From Roseomonas sp. (GTDB taxonomy: Bacteria > Pseudomonadota > Alphaproteobacteria > Acetobacterales > Acetobacteraceae): a stretch of 64,000 nt of DNA. The notes under the pieces were generated by a model that ran no database searches, was not told where the DNA came from, and saw only the letters and a program-made list of their open reading frames with translations. Made by a program: the position numbers and the translations under genes. Of the stretch, positions 50,325 to 59,144 are shown one piece after another (position 1 is the first letter of the stretch; every line of letters begins with the position of its first letter). The stretch spans positions 62,001-126,000 of the forward strand of contig JADCFQ010000022.1 in assembly GCA_020249435.1 (NCBI GenBank). Direction: 5' to 3'.

Positions 50325-51284
50325 TCAGGCGCGGGCCATCACCCAATCGCGGAACAGCGCCAAATCAATATTGCCGCCGCAGAGCACAACCCCCACACGC
50401 CTGCCGCGCATGGCATCACGTTCTTGCATCAGCGCGGCGAGCGGTGCGGCGCCCGCGCCCTCCGCCAGGTTATGCGTATCCTGCCAATAGGCGCGCATGG
50501 CCGCGGCCACTTCATCATCCGTCACCGTCACAATACGCGCGGCACCCTTGCGGATGATCTCCAGCGCGCCGGCATCGGGGATGCGCGTTGCCATGCCATC
50601 GGCGCGCGTAGTGGCGGTTGGCGTCGTCACCACATGGCCCGCTGCGAAGGAAAGCGCATAGGCCGGCGCTTCGGTACTTTGCACACCAATGATTTCGGTA
50701 GAAAGGCCGAGCAGATCACGCGCCAGGATGCAGCCGCAAATGCCGGACCCAAGGCCGATTGGCACATAAAGTGCCGCGAGTGGCGGCGCCGCGCGCAATA
50801 ATTCCAGCGCATAAGTGGCCACACCCATCACCAGATCGCGCGCGAAAGATGGCGCAAACAGCAAGCCCTCTGCCTTGGCCAGCCGCGCGGCTTCTTCCCG
50901 CGCTTCGTCAAAATCCGCGCCATGTTCAATCAACCGCGCACCCTGCGCGCGCATGGCATTGTTCTTTTCCGCGCTATTGCCGCGGGGCACCAGAATGGTC
51001 ACCGGTATCCCATGCCGCGCGCCTGCATAGGCCAAGGATTGCCCATGATTGCCGCGCGTTGCACTCACCACGCCCGGCACATCTGGGTTCTCGCGCTTCA
51101 GCCTTTCCATGAAAACCAGACCGCCGCGCACCTTGAAGGCGCCAGTCGGCGTGTGGTTTTCATGCTTCACCCAAACCTCAGCCCCAACACGTTCCGCGAG
51201 TAAGGGCCAAGCATATTGCGGTGTTGGCGCGAAAGCAGCATGCACCAGCCGCGCTGCCGCTTCCAATTCACCAAGCGTGAACAC
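50325..51284 (-). CDS. Threonine/serine dehydratase-like PLP enzyme (fold type II)
   Basis: A 319-residue enzyme with the Schiff-base Lys in PTGAFKVRGG, the substrate loop SATRGNHGQSLA and the phosphate-binding glycine loop GLGSGICG. It lacks the C-terminal regulatory (ACT-like) domain of biosynthetic IlvA, so it is of the short, catabolic threonine/serine dehydratase or hydroxyaspartate dehydratase type, converting a hydroxy amino acid to a 2-keto acid plus ammonia. It is followed by nrdB upstream on the same strand only by a six-base gap, so it could share the nrdB transcript. Confidence 0.88.
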   Translation of the reverse strand: MFTLGELEAAARLVHAAFAPTPQYAWPLLAERVGAEVWVKHENHTPTGAFKVRGGLVFMERLKRENPDVPGVVSATRGNHGQSLAYAGARHGIPVTILVPRGNSAEKNNAMRAQGARLIEHGADFDEAREEAARLAKAEGLLFAPSFARDLVMGVATYALELLRAAPPLAALYVPIGLGSGICGCILARDLLGLSTEIIGVQSTEAPAYALSFAAGHVVTTPTATTRADGMATRIPDAGALEIIRKGAARIVTVTDDEVAAAMRAYWQDTHNLAEGAGAAPLAALMQERDAMRGRRVGVVLCGGNIDLALFRDWVMARA

Positions 51285-51290
51285 AGGGCG

Positions 51291-52358
51291 TCAATGCCGC
51301 GCGATTTCGATCTCACCTTCCGGCTGCGGGGAAGAAAACGCACTATCCGCGAAGGCTTCTTCCCAGGAACCGGCTGTGCTCGCCTTGGAATATTCGGTGG
51401 CGCGGTTTTCGAAGAAATTCGCGTGCTCCACCGCATTCAGCATTTCATCCAGCCAGGGCAGCGGGTTCTTCTCGATCTTATAAAGCGGCTCCAGCCCCAA
51501 TTGCTGCAAGCGCCGATCCGCGATGAAGCGGATATATTGCTTGGTGAGCGAAGCATCGAGCCCCTGCACCCCACCCAATTCAAACGCCAGATCAATGAAA
51601 GCGTCTTCATGATCCACAATGGTGGCGCAGATCAAATAAAGATCGCGGCGGAATTCCTCGGTCCAGATTTCCGGGTTTTCCTGCACGAAGGTGCGGAATA
51701 GCCGGATCACCGAAAGGCAATGCAGCGTTTCATCGCGCACAGACCAGCTCACGATCTGGCCCATGCCCTTCATCTTATTGAAGCGCGGGAAATTCATGAG
51801 AATCGCGAAGGAAGCAAAAAGCTGCAAGCCTTCGGTAAAGGCGCCAAAAGCCGCCAGAGTCTTCGCGATTTCCGTCTTATTCGCAACGCTGAAGCCCTGC
51901 ATGTAATCGTATTTGTCCTTCATCTCCTTGTATTTGAGGAAGGCCGTATATTCGATTTCAGGCATGCCGATGGTATCAAGCAAATGGCTATAGGCCGCGA
52001 TATGCACCGTTTCGATGTTCGAGAAGGCCGAGAGCATCATCAGCACTTCCGTCGGCTTAAAAACCTGGGAATAGTGCTTCATGTAGCAATTATTCACTTC
52101 CACATCCGCCTGAGTGAAGAAGCGGAAAATCTGCGTCAGCAGATTGCGTTCGGATTGCGTCAGATTTTTCTGCCAATCCTTCACATCATCCGCGAGCGGC
52201 ACTTCTTCCGGCAGCCAATGGATGCGCTGCTGCTGCAACCAGGCTTCATAGGCCCAAGGGTAGCGGAAGGGCTTATAGACAGGGTTCGAGGTCAAAAGAT
52301 CGAATTTCACCGGCAATTCATCCCGCATCATGCCATCGGCCATTAGATCGAATCCCAT
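51291..52358 (-). CDS. nrdB: Class Ia ribonucleotide reductase, beta subunit
   Basis: The 355-residue radical-generating subunit. Iron/radical residues are visible as Asp85 (FTQADVEVNNCY), Glu116 and His119 (NIETVHIAAY) and the radical Tyr123, closely matching E. coli D84, E115, H118 and Y122. The C-terminus ends with short Glu-rich text that would dock on NrdA. There is no ATP-cone at the N-terminus. It is separated from nrdA by a Bug receptor gene on the same strand, unlike the usual contiguous nrdAB. Confidence 0.95.
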   Translation of the reverse strand: MGFDLMADGMMRDELPVKFDLLTSNPVYKPFRYPWAYEAWLQQQRIHWLPEEVPLADDVKDWQKNLTQSERNLLTQIFRFFTQADVEVNNCYMKHYSQVFKPTEVLMMLSAFSNIETVHIAAYSHLLDTIGMPEIEYTAFLKYKEMKDKYDYMQGFSVANKTEIAKTLAAFGAFTEGLQLFASFAILMNFPRFNKMKGMGQIVSWSVRDETLHCLSVIRLFRTFVQENPEIWTEEFRRDLYLICATIVDHEDAFIDLAFELGGVQGLDASLTKQYIRFIADRRLQQLGLEPLYKIEKNPLPWLDEMLNAVEHANFFENRATEYSKASTAGSWEEAFADSAFSSPQPEGEIEIARH

Positions 52359-52432
52359 TGTTTGAGCTGAGCGACGCTTTTACCACAATTGGTGGGTCGG
52401 GCAATCGCTCAACGCAAGATATTGTGGTGGGG

Positions 52433-53401
52433 CTACTCCACGCGGATATTCGCCTCCCGCGCGACCACAACATTTTCCGCCAATTCACGGACAATGCGGG
52501 CTGCGAAAACCTCAGGCCCTTCGCCCAGGATCACGCCGCCCTGATCGAGCAGCCTTTGGCGGATGGTAGGATCACGCAGCAGGCCCTGCACATCGCGTGC
52601 GATGCGATCCACAATGTCACGCGAAATACCGCGGGGCGCGATGAAGCCATACCAGGGGCTGGTATCCGGAATGCCCATGCCGAGTTCATCCAAGGTGGGC
52701 ACATCGGGCAGCACCGGCACGCGCTGCGGTCCGCCAATCGCAAGCGGGCGGAGCTTGCCATCCCGCGCCAAGCCAATCGCACCGGACAGCGTGCTGAAAG
52801 TCCCCGGCACGCGCCCCGCCACCACATCCTGCAAGGCCGGCGCCGCGCCACGATAGGCAACATGGGTCAGATCAAGGTTCATTTTCTTGCGGAACATCTC
52901 AAGCGCGAAATGCCCGGAAGACCCATTGCCGGAAGAAGCGAAGGCCATCCCCGGATCACGCCGCGCCGCCGCCACCAAATCCTGCGCCGTCCGGAAGGGC
53001 TGGCCCACCCCCGTGAACAACACGGTGGGTGAGGCATAGATATTCACAATCGGCGTGAAATCATTGATCGTGTCATAGGGCAGCCGCGCATAGACCGCTG
53101 CATTGCTGGCATGCGTGCTGGCTGCCAGGAAAATCGTATAGCCATCCGGGGCTGAGCGCGCGACCATTTCAGAGGCGATCACCTGGCTCGCACCCGGGCG
53201 ATTCTCAATGACGATGGGCTGACCCCAAAGCCGTTGCAGCGGTTCCTGCAATAGCCGCCCCGGAAAATCCGTGGGCCCGCCGGCAGGATAGCCAATGATC
53301 ATCCGTACCGGACGATCCGGCCAAGTGGTCCCCTGCGCCTTGGCTTTGGTGATGATGGTGCTGGCGATCCCGGCGGCCAGCAGGCTGCGACGCTTGAACA
53401 T
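52433..53401 (-). CDS. Bug-family (TctC) substrate-binding protein between nrdA and nrdB
   Basis: A 322-residue periplasmic receptor: signal peptide (FKRRSLLAAGIASTIITKAKAQ), then the typical WPDRPVRMIIGYPAGGPTDF, ENRPGASQ and HVAYRGAAPALQ. It is one of three Bug genes here, none with tctAB partners. The ATG at 53401 is fixed by the signal peptide; the frame is open 74 codons further. It lies 79 bp after the nrdA stop, and its own stop is 74 bp before the nrdB start, in the middle of the usual nrdAB pair, so it may be expressed with the reductase or be an insertion. Ligand unknown. Confidence 0.92.
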   Translation of the reverse strand: MFKRRSLLAAGIASTIITKAKAQGTTWPDRPVRMIIGYPAGGPTDFPGRLLQEPLQRLWGQPIVIENRPGASQVIASEMVARSAPDGYTIFLAASTHASNAAVYARLPYDTINDFTPIVNIYASPTVLFTGVGQPFRTAQDLVAAARRDPGMAFASSGNGSSGHFALEMFRKKMNLDLTHVAYRGAAPALQDVVAGRVPGTFSTLSGAIGLARDGKLRPLAIGGPQRVPVLPDVPTLDELGMGIPDTSPWYGFIAPRGISRDIVDRIARDVQGLLRDPTIRQRLLDQGGVILGEGPEVFAARIVRELAENVVVAREANIRVE

Positions 53402-53434
53402 TCCAGACTTCCTCCCGCGCCCATTTCGGGCTTG

Positions 53435-53456
53435 CCGCCCCCGAAACTGGGGGCGG
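53435..53456 (-). terminator. GC hairpin between nrdA and the Bug gene
   Basis: A perfect 8-bp stem CCGCCCCC / GGGGGCGG (53435-53442 and 53449-53456) with a GAAACT loop lies 24 bases after the nrdA stop. No U-tract follows on the minus strand (the next bases are GGCAAGCCCG), so it may attenuate or stabilise the nrdA mRNA rather than stop transcription fully. Confidence 0.4.
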
Positions 53457-53480
53457 GTTGGGGGAAAGTCTAACCCAGCT

Positions 53481-55340
53481 TTACTGGCAGGCCAAACATT
53501 CTTCGTAATTATTGCTAGTCGCCGGCACCGCCGCCACAAGCGGCAATTGCGCCTGATCATTGGCCGGCGCCGCCACACCAAGCGCAGCCTGCGGCGCCAC
53601 TTTTTCACTGATGGCATCCGCACGCTGGATCGAAAGGCTCCGGCAATAATAGAGCGACTTCACACCCTTCTTCCACGCCGTCATGTGGATCTGGTGCAAA
53701 TCCCGCTTATGCACATTGGCCGGCAGGAAGATGTTCACCGATTGCGACTGGCAGATATAGGGTGTGCGATCCGCCGCATGTTCAATGACCCAGCGCTGAT
53801 CCAGTTCAAAGGCCGTCTTGAAGGTGGCTTTTTCCTGATCGGTCAGGAAATCCAGATGCTGCACGCTGCCTTTGTTCACCGTGATGGTGGTCCAGGTATC
53901 GTCATCATCCCGGCCATGCTTCGCCAGCACCTTCTTCAGGAACGGGTTGCGCACAATGAAGGACCCGGACAGCGTCTTGTGGTTATAGACATTGGCCGCG
54001 ATCGGTTCGATCCCCGGGCTCGCGCCACCGCAAATGATGCTGATGGAAGCGGTCGGTGCAATCGCGATCTTGTTGGAGAATCGCTCCATGAAACCGTATT
54101 CGGCGGCATCCGGGCAGGGGCCGCGTTCTTCCGCCAATTGGCGCGAAGCCGCATCAGCCTGGGCGCGAATATGCTTGAACATCCGCATATTCCACACCTT
54201 CGCCACCACGCTTTCAAACGGCACATTCAGCGCCTGCAGAAAGGAATGGTAGCCCATCACCCCAAGCCCGACCGAGCGTTCACGCATCGCGCTATAGCGT
54301 GCCCGCGCCATGGAATCGGGTGCCGTATCAATGAAGGATTGCAGCACATTATCCAGGAAGCGCATCACATCGGGGATGAATTGCGCCTCATCCTTCCATT
54401 CAAACCAGGTCTCGAGATTGAGCGAAGACAGGCAGCACACCGCCGTGCGCTGTTCGCCATGCTGGTCAATCCCGGTCGGCAGCGTGATTTCAGAACATAG
54501 GTTCGAGGTCTTGACCTCAAGCCCCGCCAGCTTCTGATGCTCGGGCCGCGCATTATTCACGTGGTCGGAATAGATGATGTAGGGCTCACCGGTTTCGATG
54601 CGCGCGGTCAGGATGCGAATCCAAAGCCCCCGCGCGGAGACCTTCTTCATCAGCGCGCCATCCTTGGGCGAGACCAGCGCCCATTCCTCATCCGCTTCCA
54701 CGGCGCGCATGAAGGCATCGGGGATCAGCACGCCGTGATGCAGATTGAGCGCCTTGCGATTCGGATCACCACCGGTCGGGCGGCGCATTTCTAGAAACTC
54801 TTCGATTTCCGGGTGATTGACGGGCAGATAGCACGCCGCCGAACCGCGACGGAGTGAGCCCTGCGAAATCGCCAGCGTCAGGCTATCCATCACGCGAATG
54901 AAGGGAATAACGCCCGAGGTCTTGCCATTGCGGCCGACCTTTTCGCCGATGCCGCGCAGATTCCCCCAATAGGAACCGATGCCACCGCCCTTGGCCGCGA
55001 GCCACACATTCTCATTCCAAAGCCCGACAATGCCATCAAGGCTGTCAGAGGCTTCGTTCAGGAAGCAGGAAATCGGCAAGCCGCGAGTCGTGCCGCCATT
55101 GGACAGCACAGGTGTCGCCGGCATGAACCAGAGCCGCGAGATATAGTCATAAATCCGCTGCGCATGCGCCGCATCATCGCCATAAGCGGATGCGACACGC
55201 GCGAACAAATCCTGATAGGATTCGCCCGGCAGCAAATAGCGATCATCAAGCGTCGCCTTGCCGAAATCGGTCAGCAGCGCATCGCGCGACCGATCAATGC
55301 GAACCTGGCCATGGCCTTCAAGTTGAACTGCGTCGAACAC
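53481..55340 (-). CDS. nrdA: Class I ribonucleotide reductase, alpha subunit lacking ATP-cone
   Basis: The 619-residue catalytic subunit reduces ribonucleotides to deoxyribonucleotides. Family signatures are MPATPVLSNGGT, the substrate-site GLPISCFLNE, NLHHGVLIPDAF, SNLCSEITLP and the redox C-terminal pair in EECLACQ. At 619 residues it is ~140 shorter than E. coli NrdA and begins directly with the catalytic ten-helix region, so the N-terminal ATP-cone is missing; allosteric inhibition by dATP via that cone is not expected. Start is GTG 55340. Two NrdR-box-like sites lie 56-102 bp upstream. Confidence 0.95.
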   Translation of the reverse strand: MFDAVQLEGHGQVRIDRSRDALLTDFGKATLDDRYLLPGESYQDLFARVASAYGDDAAHAQRIYDYISRLWFMPATPVLSNGGTTRGLPISCFLNEASDSLDGIVGLWNENVWLAAKGGGIGSYWGNLRGIGEKVGRNGKTSGVIPFIRVMDSLTLAISQGSLRRGSAACYLPVNHPEIEEFLEMRRPTGGDPNRKALNLHHGVLIPDAFMRAVEADEEWALVSPKDGALMKKVSARGLWIRILTARIETGEPYIIYSDHVNNARPEHQKLAGLEVKTSNLCSEITLPTGIDQHGEQRTAVCCLSSLNLETWFEWKDEAQFIPDVMRFLDNVLQSFIDTAPDSMARARYSAMRERSVGLGVMGYHSFLQALNVPFESVVAKVWNMRMFKHIRAQADAASRQLAEERGPCPDAAEYGFMERFSNKIAIAPTASISIICGGASPGIEPIAANVYNHKTLSGSFIVRNPFLKKVLAKHGRDDDDTWTTITVNKGSVQHLDFLTDQEKATFKTAFELDQRWVIEHAADRTPYICQSQSVNIFLPANVHKRDLHQIHMTAWKKGVKSLYYCRSLSIQRADAISEKVAPQAALGVAAPANDQAQLPLVAAVPATSNNYEECLACQ

Positions 55341-55395
55341 GGATAACCCCCTGAGAACTCCCCCGAGGCCGGATCATGCCCCAAGTTACAGTCTG

Positions 55396-55442
55396 ACTAC
55401 AAGATGTAGTCTTGCCACAGTCGCAATACCACTAGATGCGGT
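55396..55442. promoter_or_regulatory. Pair of NrdR-box-like sites, 32 bp apart, upstream of nrdA
   Basis: ACTACAAGATGTAGT at 55396-55410 has perfect 5-bp inverted arms, and ACCACTAGATGCGGT at 55428-55442 matches it at 11 of 15 positions. Their start-to-start spacing is exactly 32 bp, about three DNA turns, which is the arrangement of NrdR tandem boxes upstream of nrd genes. NrdR is a zinc-ribbon/ATP-cone repressor. Regulation of nrdA (minus) and possibly the divergent Bug gene is inferred. Confidence 0.65.
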
Positions 55443-55604
55443 GCGTGATTCTGGGCTTGCAAAACCGGTGGCAATTGGGGCAGCGCGGTTTTGTTCCCGT
55501 TTCGCCCCCATGCCCTTCCCTTCCGGGCAGGGCTGGCTCACAATCGGCACGGAACCTAAGAAATAGCGCAAAAACAGTATGTTGTCTTGAGGAAGGAGCC
55601 CCCC

Positions 55605-56591
55605 TTGGCCAAACTGACCCGCCGCAGCCTGATCGCCGCCCCGCTGGCGCTCGGCCCGCTTGCCTGCCCCGCCTATGCCCAGGCGCCCTGGCCAACCCGG
55701 CCCATCCGTATTGTGATTCCCTTCGGCACCGGGGGCGGGACGGATATCACCACGCGGCTTTTGGCCCCGAAAATGGCGGAAATCCTGGGCCAGCCCGTGG
55801 TGCTGGAAAACCGCCCCGGCGCGGGTGGTGTGGTCGGCACGGATTACGTCGCGAAGCAGCCGCCGAATGGCGAGGTTTTTGTGCTCTCAACCCTTTCGCC
55901 CATCGCCCTCGCCCGCGGCTTGCCGGCGCCGGTGCCCTTTGATGCGCGGACCGATCTGGTGGCGGTGGCGCCGACCGTCTTTGTGCCCATCGCGCTGGCC
56001 GTCACCACGCGCAATTTCGCGCCCACCACGGCAGCCGAGTTCATCGCAACCCTGAAGGCCGCGCCGGGGCGCTATCAATATGGCTCCTCGGGCATTGGCA
56101 CTTCGGGGCATATCGCCTCGGCCAGTTTCTGCGTGCGCACGGGGACGGATGCGGTGCATGTGCCCTATCGTGGCGGCGGGCAGGTTTTTACCGCGCTCAC
56201 GGCAGGCGAAATTCAATTCTGCTGCGATATCCCCTCCCTCCTGAAAGGGTTTCAGGATGCCGGCACGGCGCGGGTGCTGTTTGTCGCGACCGATCAGCGG
56301 TCTTCCCTGCTGCCCAATGTGCCAACGGCGGCCGAGGCAGGGATCGCCGGCTATAAATCCCATTCCTGGTATGGATTTTTCGCCCCGCGCGGCACGCCGG
56401 CGGCCATTGTCGCGCGGCTCGCCGCCGCCACCGAACAGGCGCTGTCCGATCAGGCGATCAATCAGCGCTTTGAGGAAATGGGCACCCCCGCCATGCGCGG
56501 CTACACGCCCGAGCGATTCGCGGCCTATGTGCGGGATGAGATTGCCTTCTGGGAACCCGAAGTGCGCAGCCTTGGCATCAAGGCTGAATAG
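55605..56591 (+). CDS. Bug-family (TctC) substrate-binding protein
   Basis: A 328-residue periplasmic receptor with signal peptide (TRRSLIAAPLALGPLACPAYAQ), then WPTRPIRIVIPFGTGGGTDITTR, NRPGAGGVVG and VPYRGGGQVF, all Bug-typical. TTG at 55605 is preferred to the TTG at 55587 because GGAAGGAG (55591-55598) sits six bases before it. It is divergent from nrdA and shares a 264-bp gap containing the NrdR boxes, and is convergent with the methyltransferase (two-base gap). The third orphan Bug receptor of the window; ligand unknown. Confidence 0.92.
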   Translation: MAKLTRRSLIAAPLALGPLACPAYAQAPWPTRPIRIVIPFGTGGGTDITTRLLAPKMAEILGQPVVLENRPGAGGVVGTDYVAKQPPNGEVFVLSTLSPIALARGLPAPVPFDARTDLVAVAPTVFVPIALAVTTRNFAPTTAAEFIATLKAAPGRYQYGSSGIGTSGHIASASFCVRTGTDAVHVPYRGGGQVFTALTAGEIQFCCDIPSLLKGFQDAGTARVLFVATDQRSSLLPNVPTAAEAGIAGYKSHSWYGFFAPRGTPAAIVARLAAATEQALSDQAINQRFEEMGTPAMRGYTPERFAAYVRDEIAFWEPEVRSLGIKAE

Positions 56592-56593
56592 AA

Positions 56594-57865
56594 TCAGCGC
56601 TTCACCTTGTTCGGCCGACTGAGCACGACAACTGCCTCCAACTGACCGGACCAGAGGAATTGATCAATCGGCGTGGCGGCATCCACCCGCCAGCCCTGAT
56701 CGGCAAAAAAGCGCATATCCCGCGCCAAGGCCTGCGGGTTGCAGGACACATAAATCACCGCCGGCACGGCAGAACGCGCCAGCAATGCCGCCTGTTCCTC
56801 GGCCCCGGCGAAGGGGGGGTCCAGCACCACCGCGGCGAAGGGCGCCAATTCCGCCACCGTGAGTGGCTGGCGCACCAAATCCCGCCGCGTCGCGACCAGG
56901 GGCAGCCCTGCCTTGGCCGCAGCATTGGCGAGCGCCGCCACCGCCGCCCCATCCGATTCGAAGGCCGTGACCCGCCCCCGCCGCGCCAAGGCCAGGCTGA
57001 GCGTGCCATAGCCCGCATGCAGATCAGCAATCCGCCCCCGCCCAGCGAGCTTGGTGGGCAGACCGGCCAGCATGGCAGCGATGATCGCCCGCTCCCCTGC
57101 CGCGCTGGCTTGCAGGAAGGCGCCGGGTGCGGGTGTGACCGCCACACCGCTCAGCGTGATGGCCACCGGCCCAAGCTGGGCCGCGACCTCTGCCGGGCCA
57201 TTGCCGCGCGCCCAGGCGATTCGCGCCAGACCCTGCGCCGCCGCAAACCCCGCCAGCAGCGCCCGCCCCGCCGCGTCCAAAGTGCCATCGGTGCGCAGCA
57301 GCAAATCCGGCCCGGTATCAAGCAGGTTCAGCACCGCCGACCCATCGCGCTTCAACGCCGGCAGGCGCGGCAGCAAATCCCGCAGCGGCCCGAGCAGCGC
57401 CACCAGGCGCGGATGCAGCACCGGGCAGGCGGCGATATCCAGAATGGCTGCACTGCCGGCGACGTGAAACCCAAGCCGGAGCCCATCCGTCCCGCGCCGG
57501 ATGGCAAAATCAGCGCGCCTGCGCGCGCCAGCTTGTGTCGTGATGGTCTCGGCAATCGGCGCCTCGGCAAAGCCACCCCGCCCCAGGGCCACGCGCAGCT
57601 TGTCGCGCTTCCAGGCCGCTTGCGGCGCCGGCGCCCAATGTTGCAACGCGCAACCGCCACAGCCTGCCGTGAAATGCGCGCAGGCAGGCGCGATGCGATC
57701 CGCGCTTGGGGTGATGATGTCCTGAATGGCGGCCAGCGCCCCATCACCGCGCTTGCCGGTGATGGTGACATTCAGCCTCTCGCCAGGAAGCGCCTGCGGC
57801 ACATAGATCGGGCCGGGGGCGATACCATCGCCGCCCGCGCCCATACGCTCAATCAGGATTTCCAC
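56594..57865 (-). CDS. rlmD: Class I SAM-dependent RNA uracil-C5 methyltransferase (RlmD/TrmA-type)
   Basis: A 423-residue protein: an N-terminal TRAM-like segment (residues about 1-60), a 4Fe-4S Cys set (CAHFTAGCGGCALQ, plus AACPVL) as in RlmD (RumA), a SAM domain with ADLHAGYGTLSLA, and the catalytic nucleophile Cys in VIYVSCNPQ. RlmD methylates U1939 of 23S rRNA. Start is GTG 57865 (MEILIERMG). It follows glutaryl-CoA dehydrogenase 19 bp downstream on the same strand. RlmC and TrmA are alternatives; the Cys set argues for RlmD. Confidence 0.82.
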   Translation of the reverse strand: MEILIERMGAGGDGIAPGPIYVPQALPGERLNVTITGKRGDGALAAIQDIITPSADRIAPACAHFTAGCGGCALQHWAPAPQAAWKRDKLRVALGRGGFAEAPIAETITTQAGARRRADFAIRRGTDGLRLGFHVAGSAAILDIAACPVLHPRLVALLGPLRDLLPRLPALKRDGSAVLNLLDTGPDLLLRTDGTLDAAGRALLAGFAAAQGLARIAWARGNGPAEVAAQLGPVAITLSGVAVTPAPGAFLQASAAGERAIIAAMLAGLPTKLAGRGRIADLHAGYGTLSLALARRGRVTAFESDGAAVAALANAAAKAGLPLVATRRDLVRQPLTVAELAPFAAVVLDPPFAGAEEQAALLARSAVPAVIYVSCNPQALARDMRFFADQGWRVDAATPIDQFLWSGQLEAVVVLSRPNKVKR

Positions 57866-57884
57866 GGCTGGCGCGTCGGCGAGA

Positions 57885-59087
57885 TCAGCCGAAGGCGTTC
57901 AACCCGGTCTGCGCCCGGCCCAGGATCAACGCATGCACATCATGCGTGCCTTCATAGGTATTGACCGTCTCCAGGTTCATGACGTGGCGAATGACGTGAT
58001 ACTCATCCACAATGCCATTGCCGCCATGCATGTCGCGCGCAACGCGGGCAATATCCAAAGCCTTGCCGCAATTATTGCGCTTGACCAGGCTGATCATCTC
58101 GGGCGCGGCCTTGTGTTCGTCAAACAGGCGCCCCACGCGCAGCACCGCATGCAGGCCAAGCGTGATTTCGGTTTGCATATCGGCCAGCTTCTTCTGCACG
58201 AGCTGCGTCGCCGCCAGCGGCTTGCCGAACATGATGCGGTTCAGCGTGTAATCCCGCGCCGCATGCCAGCAGAATTCCGCTGCCCCCAGCGCGCCCCAGG
58301 CAATGCCATACCGCGCGCGATTGAGGCAGGAGAAAGGACCCGCCAAAGACCGCACACCCGGCAGGCGGTTTTCTTCCGGCACGAACACCTCATCCATCAT
58401 GATCATGCCGGTGACGGAAGCGCGCAGGCTGAACTTGCCTTCAATTTTCGGGAAAGTCAGGCCCTTCATGCCGCGTTCCAGCACAAAGCCACGCAGAATG
58501 CCCTCATCATCCTTGGCCCAGACAACGGCCAGATCGGCGATGGGTGAATTGGTGATCCAGGTTTTTGAACCGCTCACGATATAACCGCCATCCACCTTCC
58601 TGGCGCGCGTGCGCATGGAATTGGGATCAGACCCCGCATCGGGTTCGGTCAGGCCAAAGCAGCCCACCCATTCGCCGGTGCGCAGCTTCGGCAGGTATTT
58701 TTGCTTCTGTTCTTCCGAGCCATAGGCATGGATCGGGAACATGACCAATGAGGATTGCACGCTAAACGCACTGCGATAGCCGGAATCGACGCGTTCCACT
58801 TCGCGCGCCATCAGCCCATAGGACACATAGGAAACGCCGGCGCAGCCATAGCCATCCAGCGTCGCACCCAGAAAACCCATTTCGCCGAATTCATTCATGA
58901 TGTCGCGATCAAAGCGCTCATGCCGATTGGCTTCCAAAACGCGGGGCATCAGCCGTTCCTGGCAGAATTGCCGCGCGCTGTCGCGGATCATGCGTTCTTC
59001 TTCCGTCAGCGCTTCTTCAAGCAGCAAGGGGTCTTCCCAGGTGAAGGGCGCGATGGCGGTCTTCTTCGGTGGGGTCACGACATTCAT
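57885..59087 (-). CDS. gcdH: Glutaryl-CoA dehydrogenase
   Basis: A 400-residue flavoprotein acyl-CoA dehydrogenase that oxidises and decarboxylates glutaryl-CoA to crotonyl-CoA in lysine/tryptophan breakdown. It has the glutaryl-specific Arg region [14 protein letters not shown], the FAD motif [22 protein letters not shown] and the catalytic Glu379 in [20 protein letters not shown]. It passes electrons to ETF and then to the ETF-ubiquinone oxidoreductase at 25647. The ATG has GAGGATAGCC upstream. Glutaryl specificity is inferred from these family residues and the 400-residue length. Confidence 0.92.
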   Translation of the reverse strand: MNVVTPPKKTAIAPFTWEDPLLLEEALTEEERMIRDSARQFCQERLMPRVLEANRHERFDRDIMNEFGEMGFLGATLDGYGCAGVSYVSYGLMAREVERVDSGYRSAFSVQSSLVMFPIHAYGSEEQKQKYLPKLRTGEWVGCFGLTEPDAGSDPNSMRTRARKVDGGYIVSGSKTWITNSPIADLAVVWAKDDEGILRGFVLERGMKGLTFPKIEGKFSLRASVTGMIMMDEVFVPEENRLPGVRSLAGPFSCLNRARYGIAWGALGAAEFCWHAARDYTLNRIMFGKPLAATQLVQKKLADMQTEITLGLHAVLRVGRLFDEHKAAPEMISLVKRNNCGKALDIARVARDMHGGNGIVDEYHVIRHVMNLETVNTYEGTHDVHALILGRAQTGLNAFG

Positions 59088-59144
59088 GTGGCTATCCTCA
59101 ACTCTGGCTTTGCTTTGCAGGATAAAATGACGTTTGCGGGCGAG

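Noticed and set aside
50140-50330. Possible small CRISPR array at the 53-bp repeats
   Set aside because: Repeats are directly adjacent with no unique spacers of constant length, and no cas genes are near.
54001-54021. TTCGATCCC-type text resembling a tRNA T-arm
   Set aside because: It is inside nrdA in frame and there is no cloverleaf context; no tRNA gene was found.
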